From assembly GCA_028279985.1 (NCBI GenBank), contig JANQMR010000027.1, forward strand, positions 1-48,841: 48,841 nucleotides of DNA, in the 5' to 3' direction. The number at the start of each line of letters is the position of its first letter. Position 1 is the first letter of the stretch. This document shows positions 20,531 to 28,052 of this stretch, piece by piece. Origin of the DNA: Woeseiaceae bacterium. GTDB taxonomy: Bacteria > Pseudomonadota > Gammaproteobacteria > Steroidobacterales > Woeseiaceae. A program made the translations under genes and the position numbers. The notes beneath the pieces are model-generated. The model was not told where the DNA came from. It saw nothing but the letters and a program-made list of their open reading frames with translations, and did not search any database.

Positions 20531-21828
20531 TACCGCGGAAACGGCGACCATACCGGTTCCCGAACGTCACCGCCTCCCGACGCCAGCCGCTGGCGGATCA
20601 TCCCGTCGGCCGTCACGGATTCGAGCACGCCGTCGCGGCCTTGCCGGGTCGCATAGATCAGCGTATCGCTGTTCGGCGCAAAACTCGGCGACTCGTCCTG
20701 CCGGCCCTCGGAGACTACCAGCAGGTCCTTGCGCTTCAAGTCCATGACGGCGATCCGGTAATCGCCGCGATCGACGTGCACCATGGCGAGCTTCTTGCCG
20801 TCGGGGGAAAGCCTCGGACGTGCATTGTAGCTGCCTTCGAAGGTCACGCGCTCGGGGGTCCCGCCGCTTGCGCGTACACGATAGATTTGCGGACCGCCGC
20901 TGCGATCGGAGGTGAAATAGATATGCCTGCCGTCCGGTGAGAAGCTCCCCTCGGTATCGATGGCGCGATGGGTCGTCAGGCGCCGCGTCTGGCGGCTGCC
21001 GAGATCGAGCACGTGGATGTCCAGGTTGCCGTCGAGGCCGCCCAAAGTCAGGACCAGTCGCCGGCCGTCGGGCGAAAACGACGGCGCACCGTTGATGCCC
21101 GGCTTGCTGGATACCCGGATCCGGTTGCCGGTCCTCAAGTTCTGCACGAATACCGACGAGCGCCCCTCCTCGAAGGAGACATAGGCGATCCGGCGGCTGT
21201 CGGGGGACCAGGCCGGGGACATGATCGGATCGCTGCTCTCCAGGATGACCGACTCGTTTTCCCCGTCCTGGTCCGCGACGACGAGTCGATACAAACGTCC
21301 TTCGCTTTGCCGCGCGGCCGTGACGAATGCAACCCGGGTGTCGAAGACGCCTTTGATCCCGGTCAGTTTCTCGTAAATCATGTCGGCCGCACGATGTGCG
21401 GCGCGGCGCATCGTGCCGCGGGTCGCGGACATCTGATAGCCGACCAGTTGCTCGCGCGCAAATACGTCGAACAGCCTGAACTGCACCTGGTAGGCGTTGT
21501 CGCCGGTCTGCACGACCTTGCCGATGACCACCGCCTCGACCCCCAGTATCGACCAGTCGTCGAAATCGACGTCCACCGACGACGTCGGTTTTTGCAGCAT
21601 GTCGTCCTCGGGGATCGGTGCGAACCGGCCGCTGCGCGCCAGATTTGCGCCGATCACGTCGTGTACCGCGGTGGGCATGCCGGCGGAGCCGCCCTCCCAG
21701 CCGAAAGGCACGATCGCGACCGGCGTGCGGCTGCCGAGGCCTTCGGTGATCTCGATACGAAGCTCCGCCCCGGCGACACCGGCCAGCAGGGTGAGCAGAA
21801 ACAGGATTCTCGATGTCTTTCGCAGCAC
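20527..21828 (-). CDS. tolB: Tol-Pal system protein TolB
   Basis: Periplasmic beta-propeller that binds Pal and, through its N-terminus, TolA. The 433-residue protein has a signal peptide (ILFLLTLLAGVAGAE), an N-terminal domain (RIEITEGLGSRTPVAIVPF), and repeated WD40-like blades with the pattern SPDGRRI or SPDGRHI: SPAWSPDSRRIAYVSF, GAPSFSPDGRRLVLT, EGSFSPDGRHIYFTSD, NARPRLSPDGKKLAMV. The start is GTG 21828 with GAGGA five bases upstream. A 14-bp tandem repeat fills part of the tolA-tolB spacer. Confidence 0.97.
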   Translation of the reverse strand: MLRKTSRILFLLTLLAGVAGAELRIEITEGLGSRTPVAIVPFGWEGGSAGMPTAVHDVIGANLARSGRFAPIPEDDMLQKPTSSVDVDFDDWSILGVEAVVIGKVVQTGDNAYQVQFRLFDVFAREQLVGYQMSATRGTMRRAAHRAADMIYEKLTGIKGVFDTRVAFVTAARQSEGRLYRLVVADQDGENESVILESSDPIMSPAWSPDSRRIAYVSFEEGRSSVFVQNLRTGNRIRVSSKPGINGAPSFSPDGRRLVLTLGGLDGNLDIHVLDLGSRQTRRLTTHRAIDTEGSFSPDGRHIYFTSDRSGGPQIYRVRASGGTPERVTFEGSYNARPRLSPDGKKLAMVHVDRGDYRIAVMDLKRKDLLVVSEGRQDESPSFAPNSDTLIYATRQGRDGVLESVTADGMIRQRLASGGGDVREPVWSPFPRY

Positions 21829-21848
21829 GTTGTCCTCAAATAACTCGG

Positions 21849-21890
21849 CAGATTCAACTGGCCAGATTCAACCGGCCAGATCTAACTTGT
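21849..21890. repeat. 14-bp tandem repeat, tolA-tolB spacer (3 units)
   Basis: Units at 21849-21862 (CAGATTCAACTGGC), 21863-21876 (CAGATTCAACCGGC) and 21877-21890 (CAGATCTAACTTGT). The first two differ at one base and the third is diverged. No coding frame is needed here; the repeat ends 21 bp upstream of the tolB start. Confidence 0.85.
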
Positions 21891-21930
21891 CAGGTCGTTA
21901 CCCGCCAGCTTGGAACGGTCTTGCAGGCAG

Positions 21931-22830
21931 CTATTCTTCAGGTTTGAACACTAACATCAAGTTGCGTTCAAAGATGCTCGGGTCCGACGGCTGCGGCAGC
22001 GGAGACGCCTTGAAAACCGCCGCCTCGATGGAGCGCTGGACGGCGGCGTCGCCGTTACAACGCACGATGTTCACGCTCACCACCTCCCCGCTCTGCAACT
22101 GGCGCACCCGCACGTCGCATTCCAGCCCCGGCCTGGCGCTGGCCGGCGGCACCCAGTTCCGAACCACCTTCTGCTGGATCGCAAACATGTAAGCCTCCGT
22201 CGCACCCGAGCGTATCGCCGCGAGCCGCCGGTCCTCGGCGTCGATTTCGGCCTGCCGGGCCGCCGCCTCGGCCTCGCGGCGCAGGCGCTCGTTCTCCGCG
22301 CGCTGGCGTTCGATGTCCTCCTGGCGCCGGCGCTCCGCCTCGAGCCGCTGGCGCTCCTTCTCCGCTTCGGCCTCGCGCTGGCGGCGTGCTTCCTCTTCAC
22401 GCTGACGGCGCGCCTGCTCCTCGCGCTCCTGTCGGGCCTTCTCCTCCGCCTTGCGTTTTTCCTCGGCTTCCCGCCGGCGGATTTCCTCCAGCCGCCGTTG
22501 CTCGATCAGGGCATCCTGGCGGCGCTTCTCCTCCTCCGCGGCGATACGCGCCTGCTCCGATAGATCGGGCTCGACGACCGTGGGTTCGACGACCGCGGGT
22601 TCGACGACATCCTGTTCGGTCGGGACCGGTTGGGGAGGCGCTTCGGCCGGCTCGACGGGCGGCGGCAGCGCCACTGCGGCATCGGTGACCAGCGTGGCTT
22701 TGATCGACAGCGGCGCCGGTGTTCGAGCTATCTCGGAAAGGTCCACGCTGAGGAAAAAACTGCCGACGATCGTCACGTGCAGCAGCAAAGCCAGCGAGAA
22801 CGAAGTCAGGTTCTGGCGCGCGCCGTTCAC
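21931..22830 (-). CDS. tolA: Tol-Pal system protein TolA
   Basis: Inner-membrane protein that spans the periplasm and links TolQR to Pal/TolB. The 299-residue protein has one N-terminal membrane segment (FSLALLLHVTIVGSFFLSV), a Pro/Glu/Val-rich stretch (residues 55-90), a long charged coiled coil of Glu, Arg and Ala (about 90-205), and a C-terminal TonB-like domain (YMFAIQQKVVRNWVPP; ECDVRVRQLQSGEVV; IEAAVFKASPLPQP). It is shorter than E. coli TolA (421) because the helical rod is shorter. Confidence 0.95.
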   Translation of the reverse strand: MNGARQNLTSFSLALLLHVTIVGSFFLSVDLSEIARTPAPLSIKATLVTDAAVALPPPVEPAEAPPQPVPTEQDVVEPAVVEPTVVEPDLSEQARIAAEEEKRRQDALIEQRRLEEIRRREAEEKRKAEEKARQEREEQARRQREEEARRQREAEAEKERQRLEAERRRQEDIERQRAENERLRREAEAAARQAEIDAEDRRLAAIRSGATEAYMFAIQQKVVRNWVPPASARPGLECDVRVRQLQSGEVVSVNIVRCNGDAAVQRSIEAAVFKASPLPQPSDPSIFERNLMLVFKPEE

Positions 22831-22839
22831 TCGAACCGC

Positions 22840-23280
22840 TCACTCGGGGATCGGATAGGTATCCAGCGGATCGGTGACAAAGCCGATGTTGTCCGCGCCG
22901 CCCTGTTGCAGCAGGACCATGGCACCGACGACATAACCGTACTCGACCGCACGATCCGCCTTGACCAACACCGGCACGTCCGGATTGCGATTGAGCACCG
23001 CGCGCACGCGTTTGACGATCTCGTCGCCGCTTTTCGGCGTCTCCTCGTCGTCGCCGACGTCGAGATACAGGTTACCCCGGGCATCCACGCTCAGGACCAG
23101 CGGCGTCTCGTCGGCGCCTTCGATCGGGTTCGCGGCGGCCTTGGGTAACTCGACCTCGATGCCTTGTGTCAAAAGCGGCGCCGTCACCATGAAGATGACC
23201 AGCAGCACGAGCATCACGTCGATGTAAGGCACGACGTTGATCTCGCCCATCAGCTTGCGTTTCTGCAGGGGTGTCACCAT
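22840..23280 (-). CDS. tolR: Tol-Pal system protein TolR
   Basis: ExbD/TolR-type proton-channel partner of TolQ. The 146-residue protein has one membrane segment, YIDVMLVLLVIFMVTAP, in which D21 is the essential proton-pathway Asp. The C-terminal periplasmic domain follows (VELPKAAANP, LSVDARGNLYLDVGD, VLVKADRAVEYG). It lies 27 bp after tolQ and 9 bp before tolA. Confidence 0.96.
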   Translation of the reverse strand: MVTPLQKRKLMGEINVVPYIDVMLVLLVIFMVTAPLLTQGIEVELPKAAANPIEGADETPLVLSVDARGNLYLDVGDDEETPKSGDEIVKRVRAVLNRNPDVPVLVKADRAVEYGYVVGAMVLLQQGGADNIGFVTDPLDTYPIPE

Positions 23281-23307
23281 CTCGGTTCCCGTTTCAGATC
23301 ACTTCCG

Positions 23308-23997
23308 TCAACTCGCTTGCGTGCGCCTGCGCGCGTGGCGGGTCAGAATACTCGCGAACTCTTCGCTGAAACCGTCGTAACGGTACTCGAGCCGGACGAC
23401 CTTGTCGGCATACCGGTTGTACGCAATGACCGCGGGGATCGCCGCGAACAGCCCCATCGCGGTTGCGATCAGCGCCTCGGCGATACCCGGCGCCACCGCG
23501 GCGAGCGTTGCGGTGCCCGCGCCCGACAAGCCGATGAACGATTCCATGATGCCCCACACTGTGCCGAACAGGCCGACGTAGGGACTGGTCGAACCGATGG
23601 TCGCGAGCGTCGCGAGGCTTTGTCCGAGGCGCTCCACCTCACGCATATGCGCCACGCGCATGGCGCGCCGGCATTCCTCGATCAGGCGCTCGGCGCTCAT
23701 CGAGTCCTGTTGTGCCGCGCGATTGAATTCGCGAAAGCCGGCCTCGAAGATACTCGCCATGCCGATCGAGCCGCCGCCTTCCCGGTTCGCCGCCCGATAC
23801 AGCGTGTTCAGGTCGCTGCCGGACCAGAAGCTGGCCTCGAAATCGTCGGACGCGGCCGCGGTTTTACGCAGCAGCCGGCGCTTGGTGAAAATGATCGTCC
23901 ACGACATCAGCGACGCGATGATCAGCAAGACCATGACGATCTTGACCGGGATGCTCGCGTCCAGCATCAGTTGCAACGGAGACAGCTCGGCTCCCAT
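23308..23997 (-). CDS. tolQ: Tol-Pal system protein TolQ
   Basis: MotA/TolQ/ExbB-type inner-membrane proton-channel subunit. The 229-residue protein has three membrane segments: PVKIVMVLLIIASLMSWTIIF near residue 18, and two close together in VGLFGTVWGIMESFIGL and GIAEALIATAMGLFAAIPAVIAYN. GLFGTVWGIM and EALIATAMGL are family signatures. ATG 23997 overlaps the ybgC stop (TGATG); the longer frame into ybgC is a shadow. Confidence 0.96.
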   Translation of the reverse strand: MGAELSPLQLMLDASIPVKIVMVLLIIASLMSWTIIFTKRRLLRKTAAASDDFEASFWSGSDLNTLYRAANREGGGSIGMASIFEAGFREFNRAAQQDSMSAERLIEECRRAMRVAHMREVERLGQSLATLATIGSTSPYVGLFGTVWGIMESFIGLSGAGTATLAAVAPGIAEALIATAMGLFAAIPAVIAYNRYADKVVRLEYRYDGFSEEFASILTRHARRRTQAS

Positions 23998-24401
23998 CAG
24001 TCGGTTTCCTCGAAGAGTCCGGCCGGCATGCGCAGCGGTTTCCGCGTGTCGGCGTTGAGAAACGCGGCGCGAACGCCGCCGCGACAGCACAGGATGTCGT
24101 CGCGGTAGATACTCTGTTCGATCTCGAAGCTCGCCCGGGTGAGACCTGAGAGCCTGGCCGTGACGACGAGCTGATCGTTGAAACGCGCCGGCTCCAGGAA
24201 ATCGAGTGAGGCCGAGACGACGACGAACATCCGCCGCTCGACGTTCAGCAGCCGCTCCTGATCGACGCCGAGCGCACGCAGCCATTCCGTGCGGGCGCGC
24301 TCCATGAATCTGAAATAGTTGGCGTAATAAACGACGCCCTGCGCGTCGGTGTCCTCGTAATAAACGCGGACCGGCCACTGAAAAGTTTCGGTTTCACGCA
24401 T
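23997..24401 (-). CDS. ybgC: acyl-CoA thioesterase YbgC
   Basis: Hotdog-fold thioesterase commonly found at the head of tol-pal clusters; acts on short-chain or acyl-carrier thioesters. The 134-residue protein has YYEDTDAQGVVYYANYFRFMERARTEWL, containing the catalytic Asp of the 4-hydroxybenzoyl-CoA thioesterase group. ATG 24401 has GAGG seven bases upstream; a TTG at 24413 is the only longer start. The gene begins 9 bp after the ruvB stop. Confidence 0.94.
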   Translation of the reverse strand: MRETETFQWPVRVYYEDTDAQGVVYYANYFRFMERARTEWLRALGVDQERLLNVERRMFVVVSASLDFLEPARFNDQLVVTARLSGLTRASFEIEQSIYRDDILCCRGGVRAAFLNADTRKPLRMPAGLFEETD

Positions 24402-24409
24402 GCGCGGCC

Positions 24410-25459
24410 TCAATCCTCCGGAAACAGGGACAGACCCGGCGCGGACTCCGGCGCCGGCGGCGTGAGCCCGAAGTGCAGGTAGGCGTTCTTTGCCGCCACC
24501 CGTCCGCGTGCGGTTCGCATCATGAAACCCTGCTGGATCAGATACGGTTCCAGCACGTCCTCGATGGTGCCGCGTTCCTCGCCGATTGCGGCCGCGAGAC
24601 TCTCGATGCCGACCGGGCCGCCGTCGAACTTTTCGATGATGGTCAAAAGCAACCGCCGGTCCATGGCGTCGAAACCATGCGGGTCGACCGCCAGCATGTC
24701 CATTGCACGCTCGGCCACGCCACCGGTGACGACGCCGTCGGCCTCGACCTCGGCGTAGTCGCGGACCCGGCGCAACAGCCGATTCGCGATACGCGGCGTG
24801 CCGCGCGCCCGGCGGGCGATCTGCAAGGCGCCTTCGCCTTCGATCGGCAGGTTCAGGATACCGGCGGAACGGCGCGTGATGCCTTCGAGATCCGCGGTAG
24901 AATAGAACTCCAGCCGCTGCACGATGCCGAAACGATCGCGCAGCGGCGAGGTCAGAAGGCCCGCCCGCGTCGTCGCCCCCACCAGCGTAAACGGCGGCAG
25001 GTCGAGCTTGATCGATCTCGCGGCCGGGCCCTCGCCGATCACGATATCGAGCTGGAAATCCTCCATCGCCGGATACAGCACCTCCTCGACCACCGGGCTC
25101 AAGCGGTGTATCTCGTCGACGAACAGCACGTCCCTCGGCTCCAGATTGGTCAGGATGGCTGCCAGGTCGCCGGGCCGTTCCAGCACCGGGCCCGAGGTCT
25201 GGCGCAGATTCACCCCCATCTCGTTGGCGACGATGTGCGCGAGCGTGGTCTTGCCCAGACCCGGCGGGCCGAAAATCAGCACGTGATCGAGCGCTTCCTC
25301 ACGCCGGCGCGCGGCCTCGACGAATATGCCCATCTGCTCGCTGACGGCCGGCTGGCCGTGGTATTCCGCGAGCGTCTTCGGCCGGATCGCGCGGTCGAAA
25401 GCGCGATCCTCACCGCGGGTTTCGGCGCCGACGATCCGGTCGTGCTCGATACCCGCCAT
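24410..25459 (-). CDS. ruvB: Holliday junction branch-migration ATPase RuvB
   Basis: AAA+ motor that drives branch migration with RuvA. The 349-residue protein has Walker [10 protein letters not shown] at residues 64-72, Walker [11 protein letters not shown], the sensor-1 motif [20 protein letters not shown], and a C-terminal winged helix ([14 protein letters not shown]). ATG 25459 overlaps the ruvA stop (TGATG); the longer upstream frame covers ruvA and is a shadow. Confidence 0.98.
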   Translation of the reverse strand: MAGIEHDRIVGAETRGEDRAFDRAIRPKTLAEYHGQPAVSEQMGIFVEAARRREEALDHVLIFGPPGLGKTTLAHIVANEMGVNLRQTSGPVLERPGDLAAILTNLEPRDVLFVDEIHRLSPVVEEVLYPAMEDFQLDIVIGEGPAARSIKLDLPPFTLVGATTRAGLLTSPLRDRFGIVQRLEFYSTADLEGITRRSAGILNLPIEGEGALQIARRARGTPRIANRLLRRVRDYAEVEADGVVTGGVAERAMDMLAVDPHGFDAMDRRLLLTIIEKFDGGPVGIESLAAAIGEERGTIEDVLEPYLIQQGFMMRTARGRVAAKNAYLHFGLTPPAPESAPGLSLFPED

Positions 25460-26046
25460 CAGCCCGCGGCCTGCTTGAGCGCGAGCCGGATGATGTCCTC
25501 GGCCGTCTTGCCGTCGATGTCGAGCCCGCCGATCAGACGGTGGACTTCTCGAGGCTTGTAACCGAGGGCAATCAGCGCGTCCGTGGCCTCGGACCGGGCG
25601 CCCGCATCGACGCTCACCGAAGCCGTCCGGGCCGGCGCCTGCGGCGGGCCGATACGGTCGCGCATCTCGATGATCAGGCGTTCTGCCGTCTTCTTGCCGA
25701 CGCCGGGGATCTTGACCAGCGACGCCGAGTCTTCGTACTCCACGCAACGCGCGAAAGCGCCGACGCTCACGGCCGAGAGTATCGCAAGTCCCATCTTGGC
25801 GCCGACGCCCGAGACCTTCAGCAAGGACCTGAACAGCGCCCGCTCCGCTTCGGTTGCAAAGCCGTACAGCATCTGCGCGTCTTCGCGGACCACCAGATGC
25901 GTAAACAGAAACACGTCTTCACCGGTCGGCGGCAGTTCCAGGAAGGTGGACATCGGCGTGTCCACCGCGTAACCCACACCCTGGCATTCGACGGTCACGA
26001 CCGGCGCTTGCTTGAATACCAGACGGCCGCGAAGCGAAGCGATCAT
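25459..26046 (-). CDS. ruvA: Holliday junction DNA-binding protein RuvA
   Basis: Tetrameric protein that holds the four-way junction and loads RuvB. The 195-residue protein has the N-terminal OB fold ([15 protein letters not shown]), two helix-hairpin-helix motifs ([16 protein letters not shown] and [16 protein letters not shown]), a variable linker, and the RuvB-binding C-terminal domain ([19 protein letters not shown]). ATG 26046 overlaps the ruvC stop by 4 bp. Confidence 0.98.
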   Translation of the reverse strand: MIASLRGRLVFKQAPVVTVECQGVGYAVDTPMSTFLELPPTGEDVFLFTHLVVREDAQMLYGFATEAERALFRSLLKVSGVGAKMGLAILSAVSVGAFARCVEYEDSASLVKIPGVGKKTAERLIIEMRDRIGPPQAPARTASVSVDAGARSEATDALIALGYKPREVHRLIGGLDIDGKTAEDIIRLALKQAAG

Positions 26047-26561
26047 TTGATATCCGCCGCCAGCGCGTCCTGCAGCAGGGCCCGCGTCCGCCGCTGGTGA
26101 CCGTGGCACAAGGCCGCCGCCAGCGCGTCGGCCGCATCGACGGCAGGCGCGCTTTCCAGCCCCAGCAAGGACGCGACCATGTGCTGCACCTGTTCCTTGC
26201 TCGCCGAACCGGTCCCGACGACGGCCTGCTTGATTTCCCGCGGCGCATATTCAAACACCTCGACGTCGTATGCGAAGCTCGCGCACAGCGCCGCGGCACG
26301 TGCCTGCCCGAGTTTCAGGGCGCTGCCGGCGTTCTTGTGCATGAACACGCTTTCGATGGCGACGATCCCGGGCCGATAACGCGCGACGATCTCGCCGACG
26401 GAGACGTAAATCTGCCGCAACCGATTCGAAAAGTCGCCCTCGACGCTGCTGATAGTACCGCTGGCGACGTAAGCCGGTCGGCCGGACACGAAATCCAGCA
26501 CGCCGAAACCGGTCGCGCGGGAACCGGGATCGATGCCGAGTATGCGCTGTCGCTGGTCCAA
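26043..26561 (-). CDS. ruvC: Holliday junction endonuclease RuvC
   Basis: RNase H-like resolvase that cuts junctions with RuvAB. The catalytic acidic residues are visible: the Asp in RILGIDPGSRATGFG, the Glu in VAIESVFMHKN, and the pair of Asp in AVDAADALAAALCHG. I place the start at TTG 26561, six codons before RILGIDPG, which gives 172 residues, one fewer than in E. coli. TTG 26579 is an alternative. No ATG is available, so initiation may be weak; the 14-bp repeat lies directly upstream. Confidence 0.95.
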   Translation of the reverse strand: MDQRQRILGIDPGSRATGFGVLDFVSGRPAYVASGTISSVEGDFSNRLRQIYVSVGEIVARYRPGIVAIESVFMHKNAGSALKLGQARAAALCASFAYDVEVFEYAPREIKQAVVGTGSASKEQVQHMVASLLGLESAPAVDAADALAAALCHGHQRRTRALLQDALAADIK

Positions 26562-26570
26562 TGCCCCTTC

Positions 26571-26612
26571 TCTCAGCAATGATCTCTCAGCAGTGATTTC
26601 TCGGCAATGTGC
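26571..26612. repeat. 14-bp tandem repeat, yebC-ruvC spacer (3 units)
   Basis: Units at 26571-26584 (TCTCAGCAATGATC), 26585-26598 (TCTCAGCAGTGATT) and 26599-26612 (TCTCGGCAATGTGC). The array fills nearly all the spacer between the yebC stop and the ruvC start, where a ribosome-binding site would be expected. Confidence 0.85.
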
Positions 26613-27356
26613 TCAAAGCGCCGCGAGCACTTCCTCGGAGATGTCCGCATTGCTGTAGACCTCCTGGACGTCGTCGATATCCTCGAGCATCTCCAGCATC
26701 TTCACCATCGAAGCCGCATCCTTGGCTTCTAGCGACGAGTTCGTCGACGCACGCATCGTCAGCGCCGCCGATTCCGGCTCGAGATCGTCCGCCAGCATCG
26801 CGTCCCGCACGGTTTCGAAATCCCCCGGATCGGTCAGCACCTCGATCGAACCGTCCTCGTCGACGACCACGTCCTCGGCGCCGGCTTCGATCGCCCCCGC
26901 CATGATCGCATCCTCGTCACTACCGGGCGGATAAAAGAGCTGGCCTACGTGGTTGAACAGATAATTCACCGAACCGTCGGCGCCCAGATTGCCGCCGAAC
27001 TTGGTGAAGGCGTGGCGAACCGCCGCGACCGTGCGATTGCGGTTGTCGGTCAGGCAATCCACCATCACGGCCGTGCCGCCGGGACCGTATCCCTCGTAGC
27101 GGATCTCCTGGTAGTCGCTGCCCCCGAGCTCGCCGGCGCCGCGCTTGATGGCGCGTTCGATGTTGTCCTTGGGCATCGACTGGCCCTTCGCCTTGTCGAT
27201 GGCAAGCCTCAAACGAGGATTGGCGTCCGGGTCTCCGCCGCCGAGTTTCGCCGCCACCGTGATCTCGCGTATGAGCTTGGTGAACAGCTTGCCGCGTTTT
27301 TTGTCCTGGGCGCCCTTGCGGTGCTGGATGTTCGCCCACTTGCTGTGTCCTGCCAT
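26613..27356 (-). CDS. yebC: YebC/PmpR family regulator-translation factor
   Basis: Member of the YebC/TACO1 family, described as a transcription regulator and, more recently, as a translation factor for proline-rich stretches. The 247-residue protein begins [20 protein letters not shown], the family hallmark, and continues with [32 protein letters not shown] and [20 protein letters not shown]. It heads the yebC-ruvCAB order common in proteobacteria. Confidence 0.97.
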   Translation of the reverse strand: MAGHSKWANIQHRKGAQDKKRGKLFTKLIREITVAAKLGGGDPDANPRLRLAIDKAKGQSMPKDNIERAIKRGAGELGGSDYQEIRYEGYGPGGTAVMVDCLTDNRNRTVAAVRHAFTKFGGNLGADGSVNYLFNHVGQLFYPPGSDEDAIMAGAIEAGAEDVVVDEDGSIEVLTDPGDFETVRDAMLADDLEPESAALTMRASTNSSLEAKDAASMVKMLEMLEDIDDVQEVYSNADISEEVLAAL

Positions 27357-27367
27357 GCGCCGTTTTT

Positions 27368-27940
27368 CTAGAACCGAAACTGAAACCCGACGTGCAGACC
27401 CGAATCCAAGCTCAGATCGCCGGCTTCGTAATCGGTCTTGACGGACCGGACGCCCAGATACACGTCGGCATCGCGGATGACGTTGTAGCCCACGCGGGCG
27501 CCGAGCTCGTAATACTCAGTGAGATCGCCGAAGGAGACGACGTCCGGCGCATAATAGACGTGGCCCGCGACATGAAAGCGATCGGCATTCGGTAACACAT
27601 AACGGGCAAAGCCGCCGAGCGCCACGGCGCCGCCGTCCTGCGACGATTCGTCCGGATTCGCGTAAACCAGCCTGAGACCGAGACCCGCCCGCAGCGCGGT
27701 CGTGCCGCCGGCGGCGGCATCGACTAAGTGCACGGCCAGATGCGCCACGTCGCCCCGGTTCTGATTGTGCAGCCAGCCGACGGCGGCGTGTAGCTGGCGG
27801 TAGCCCAGACGCCAGCCGAAATCGGCGGCAACCACGTCGTCGTTGAGATTGATGTCGAACGCCCGCTGCGCGGTCTGCGCCGATGCCAGACCGGCGCACA
27901 GGCACAACACGACGGTCATCACAGCCTGGTACGATTTCAT
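27368..27940 (-). CDS. YfaZ-like outer-membrane protein
   Basis: A 190-residue protein with a signal peptide ([15 protein letters not shown]) followed by alternating-strand sequence ending in an aromatic residue (VGFQFRF), as expected of a small outer-membrane beta-barrel. [28 protein letters not shown] and [13 protein letters not shown] resemble the YfaZ precursor family, recalled from memory. ATG 27940 immediately precedes the signal peptide. It is divergent from relA, with 112 bp between the starts. Confidence 0.75.
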   Translation of the reverse strand: MKSYQAVMTVVLCLCAGLASAQTAQRAFDINLNDDVVAADFGWRLGYRQLHAAVGWLHNQNRGDVAHLAVHLVDAAAGGTTALRAGLGLRLVYANPDESSQDGGAVALGGFARYVLPNADRFHVAGHVYYAPDVVSFGDLTEYYELGARVGYNVIRDADVYLGVRSVKTDYEAGDLSLDSGLHVGFQFRF

Positions 27941-28003
27941 GCCCTTGATTCCATTTGCCCAATTGATGAATACCGGCCGGGCCACGGGACCGGATTCAGC
28001 GCG

Positions 28004-28009
28004 TATGAT
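28004..28009 (+). promoter_or_regulatory. candidate -10 for relA
   Basis: TATGAT lies in the divergent relA/yfaZ-like spacer, 43 bp before the preferred relA ATG. If used, it rules out the alternative relA ATG at 28005. The -35 position holds no good match. Confidence 0.3.
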
Positions 28010-28052
28010 ACCGGTTATTGTCGAAGCCGGCACAATCCGAAACCCGCGCCAG

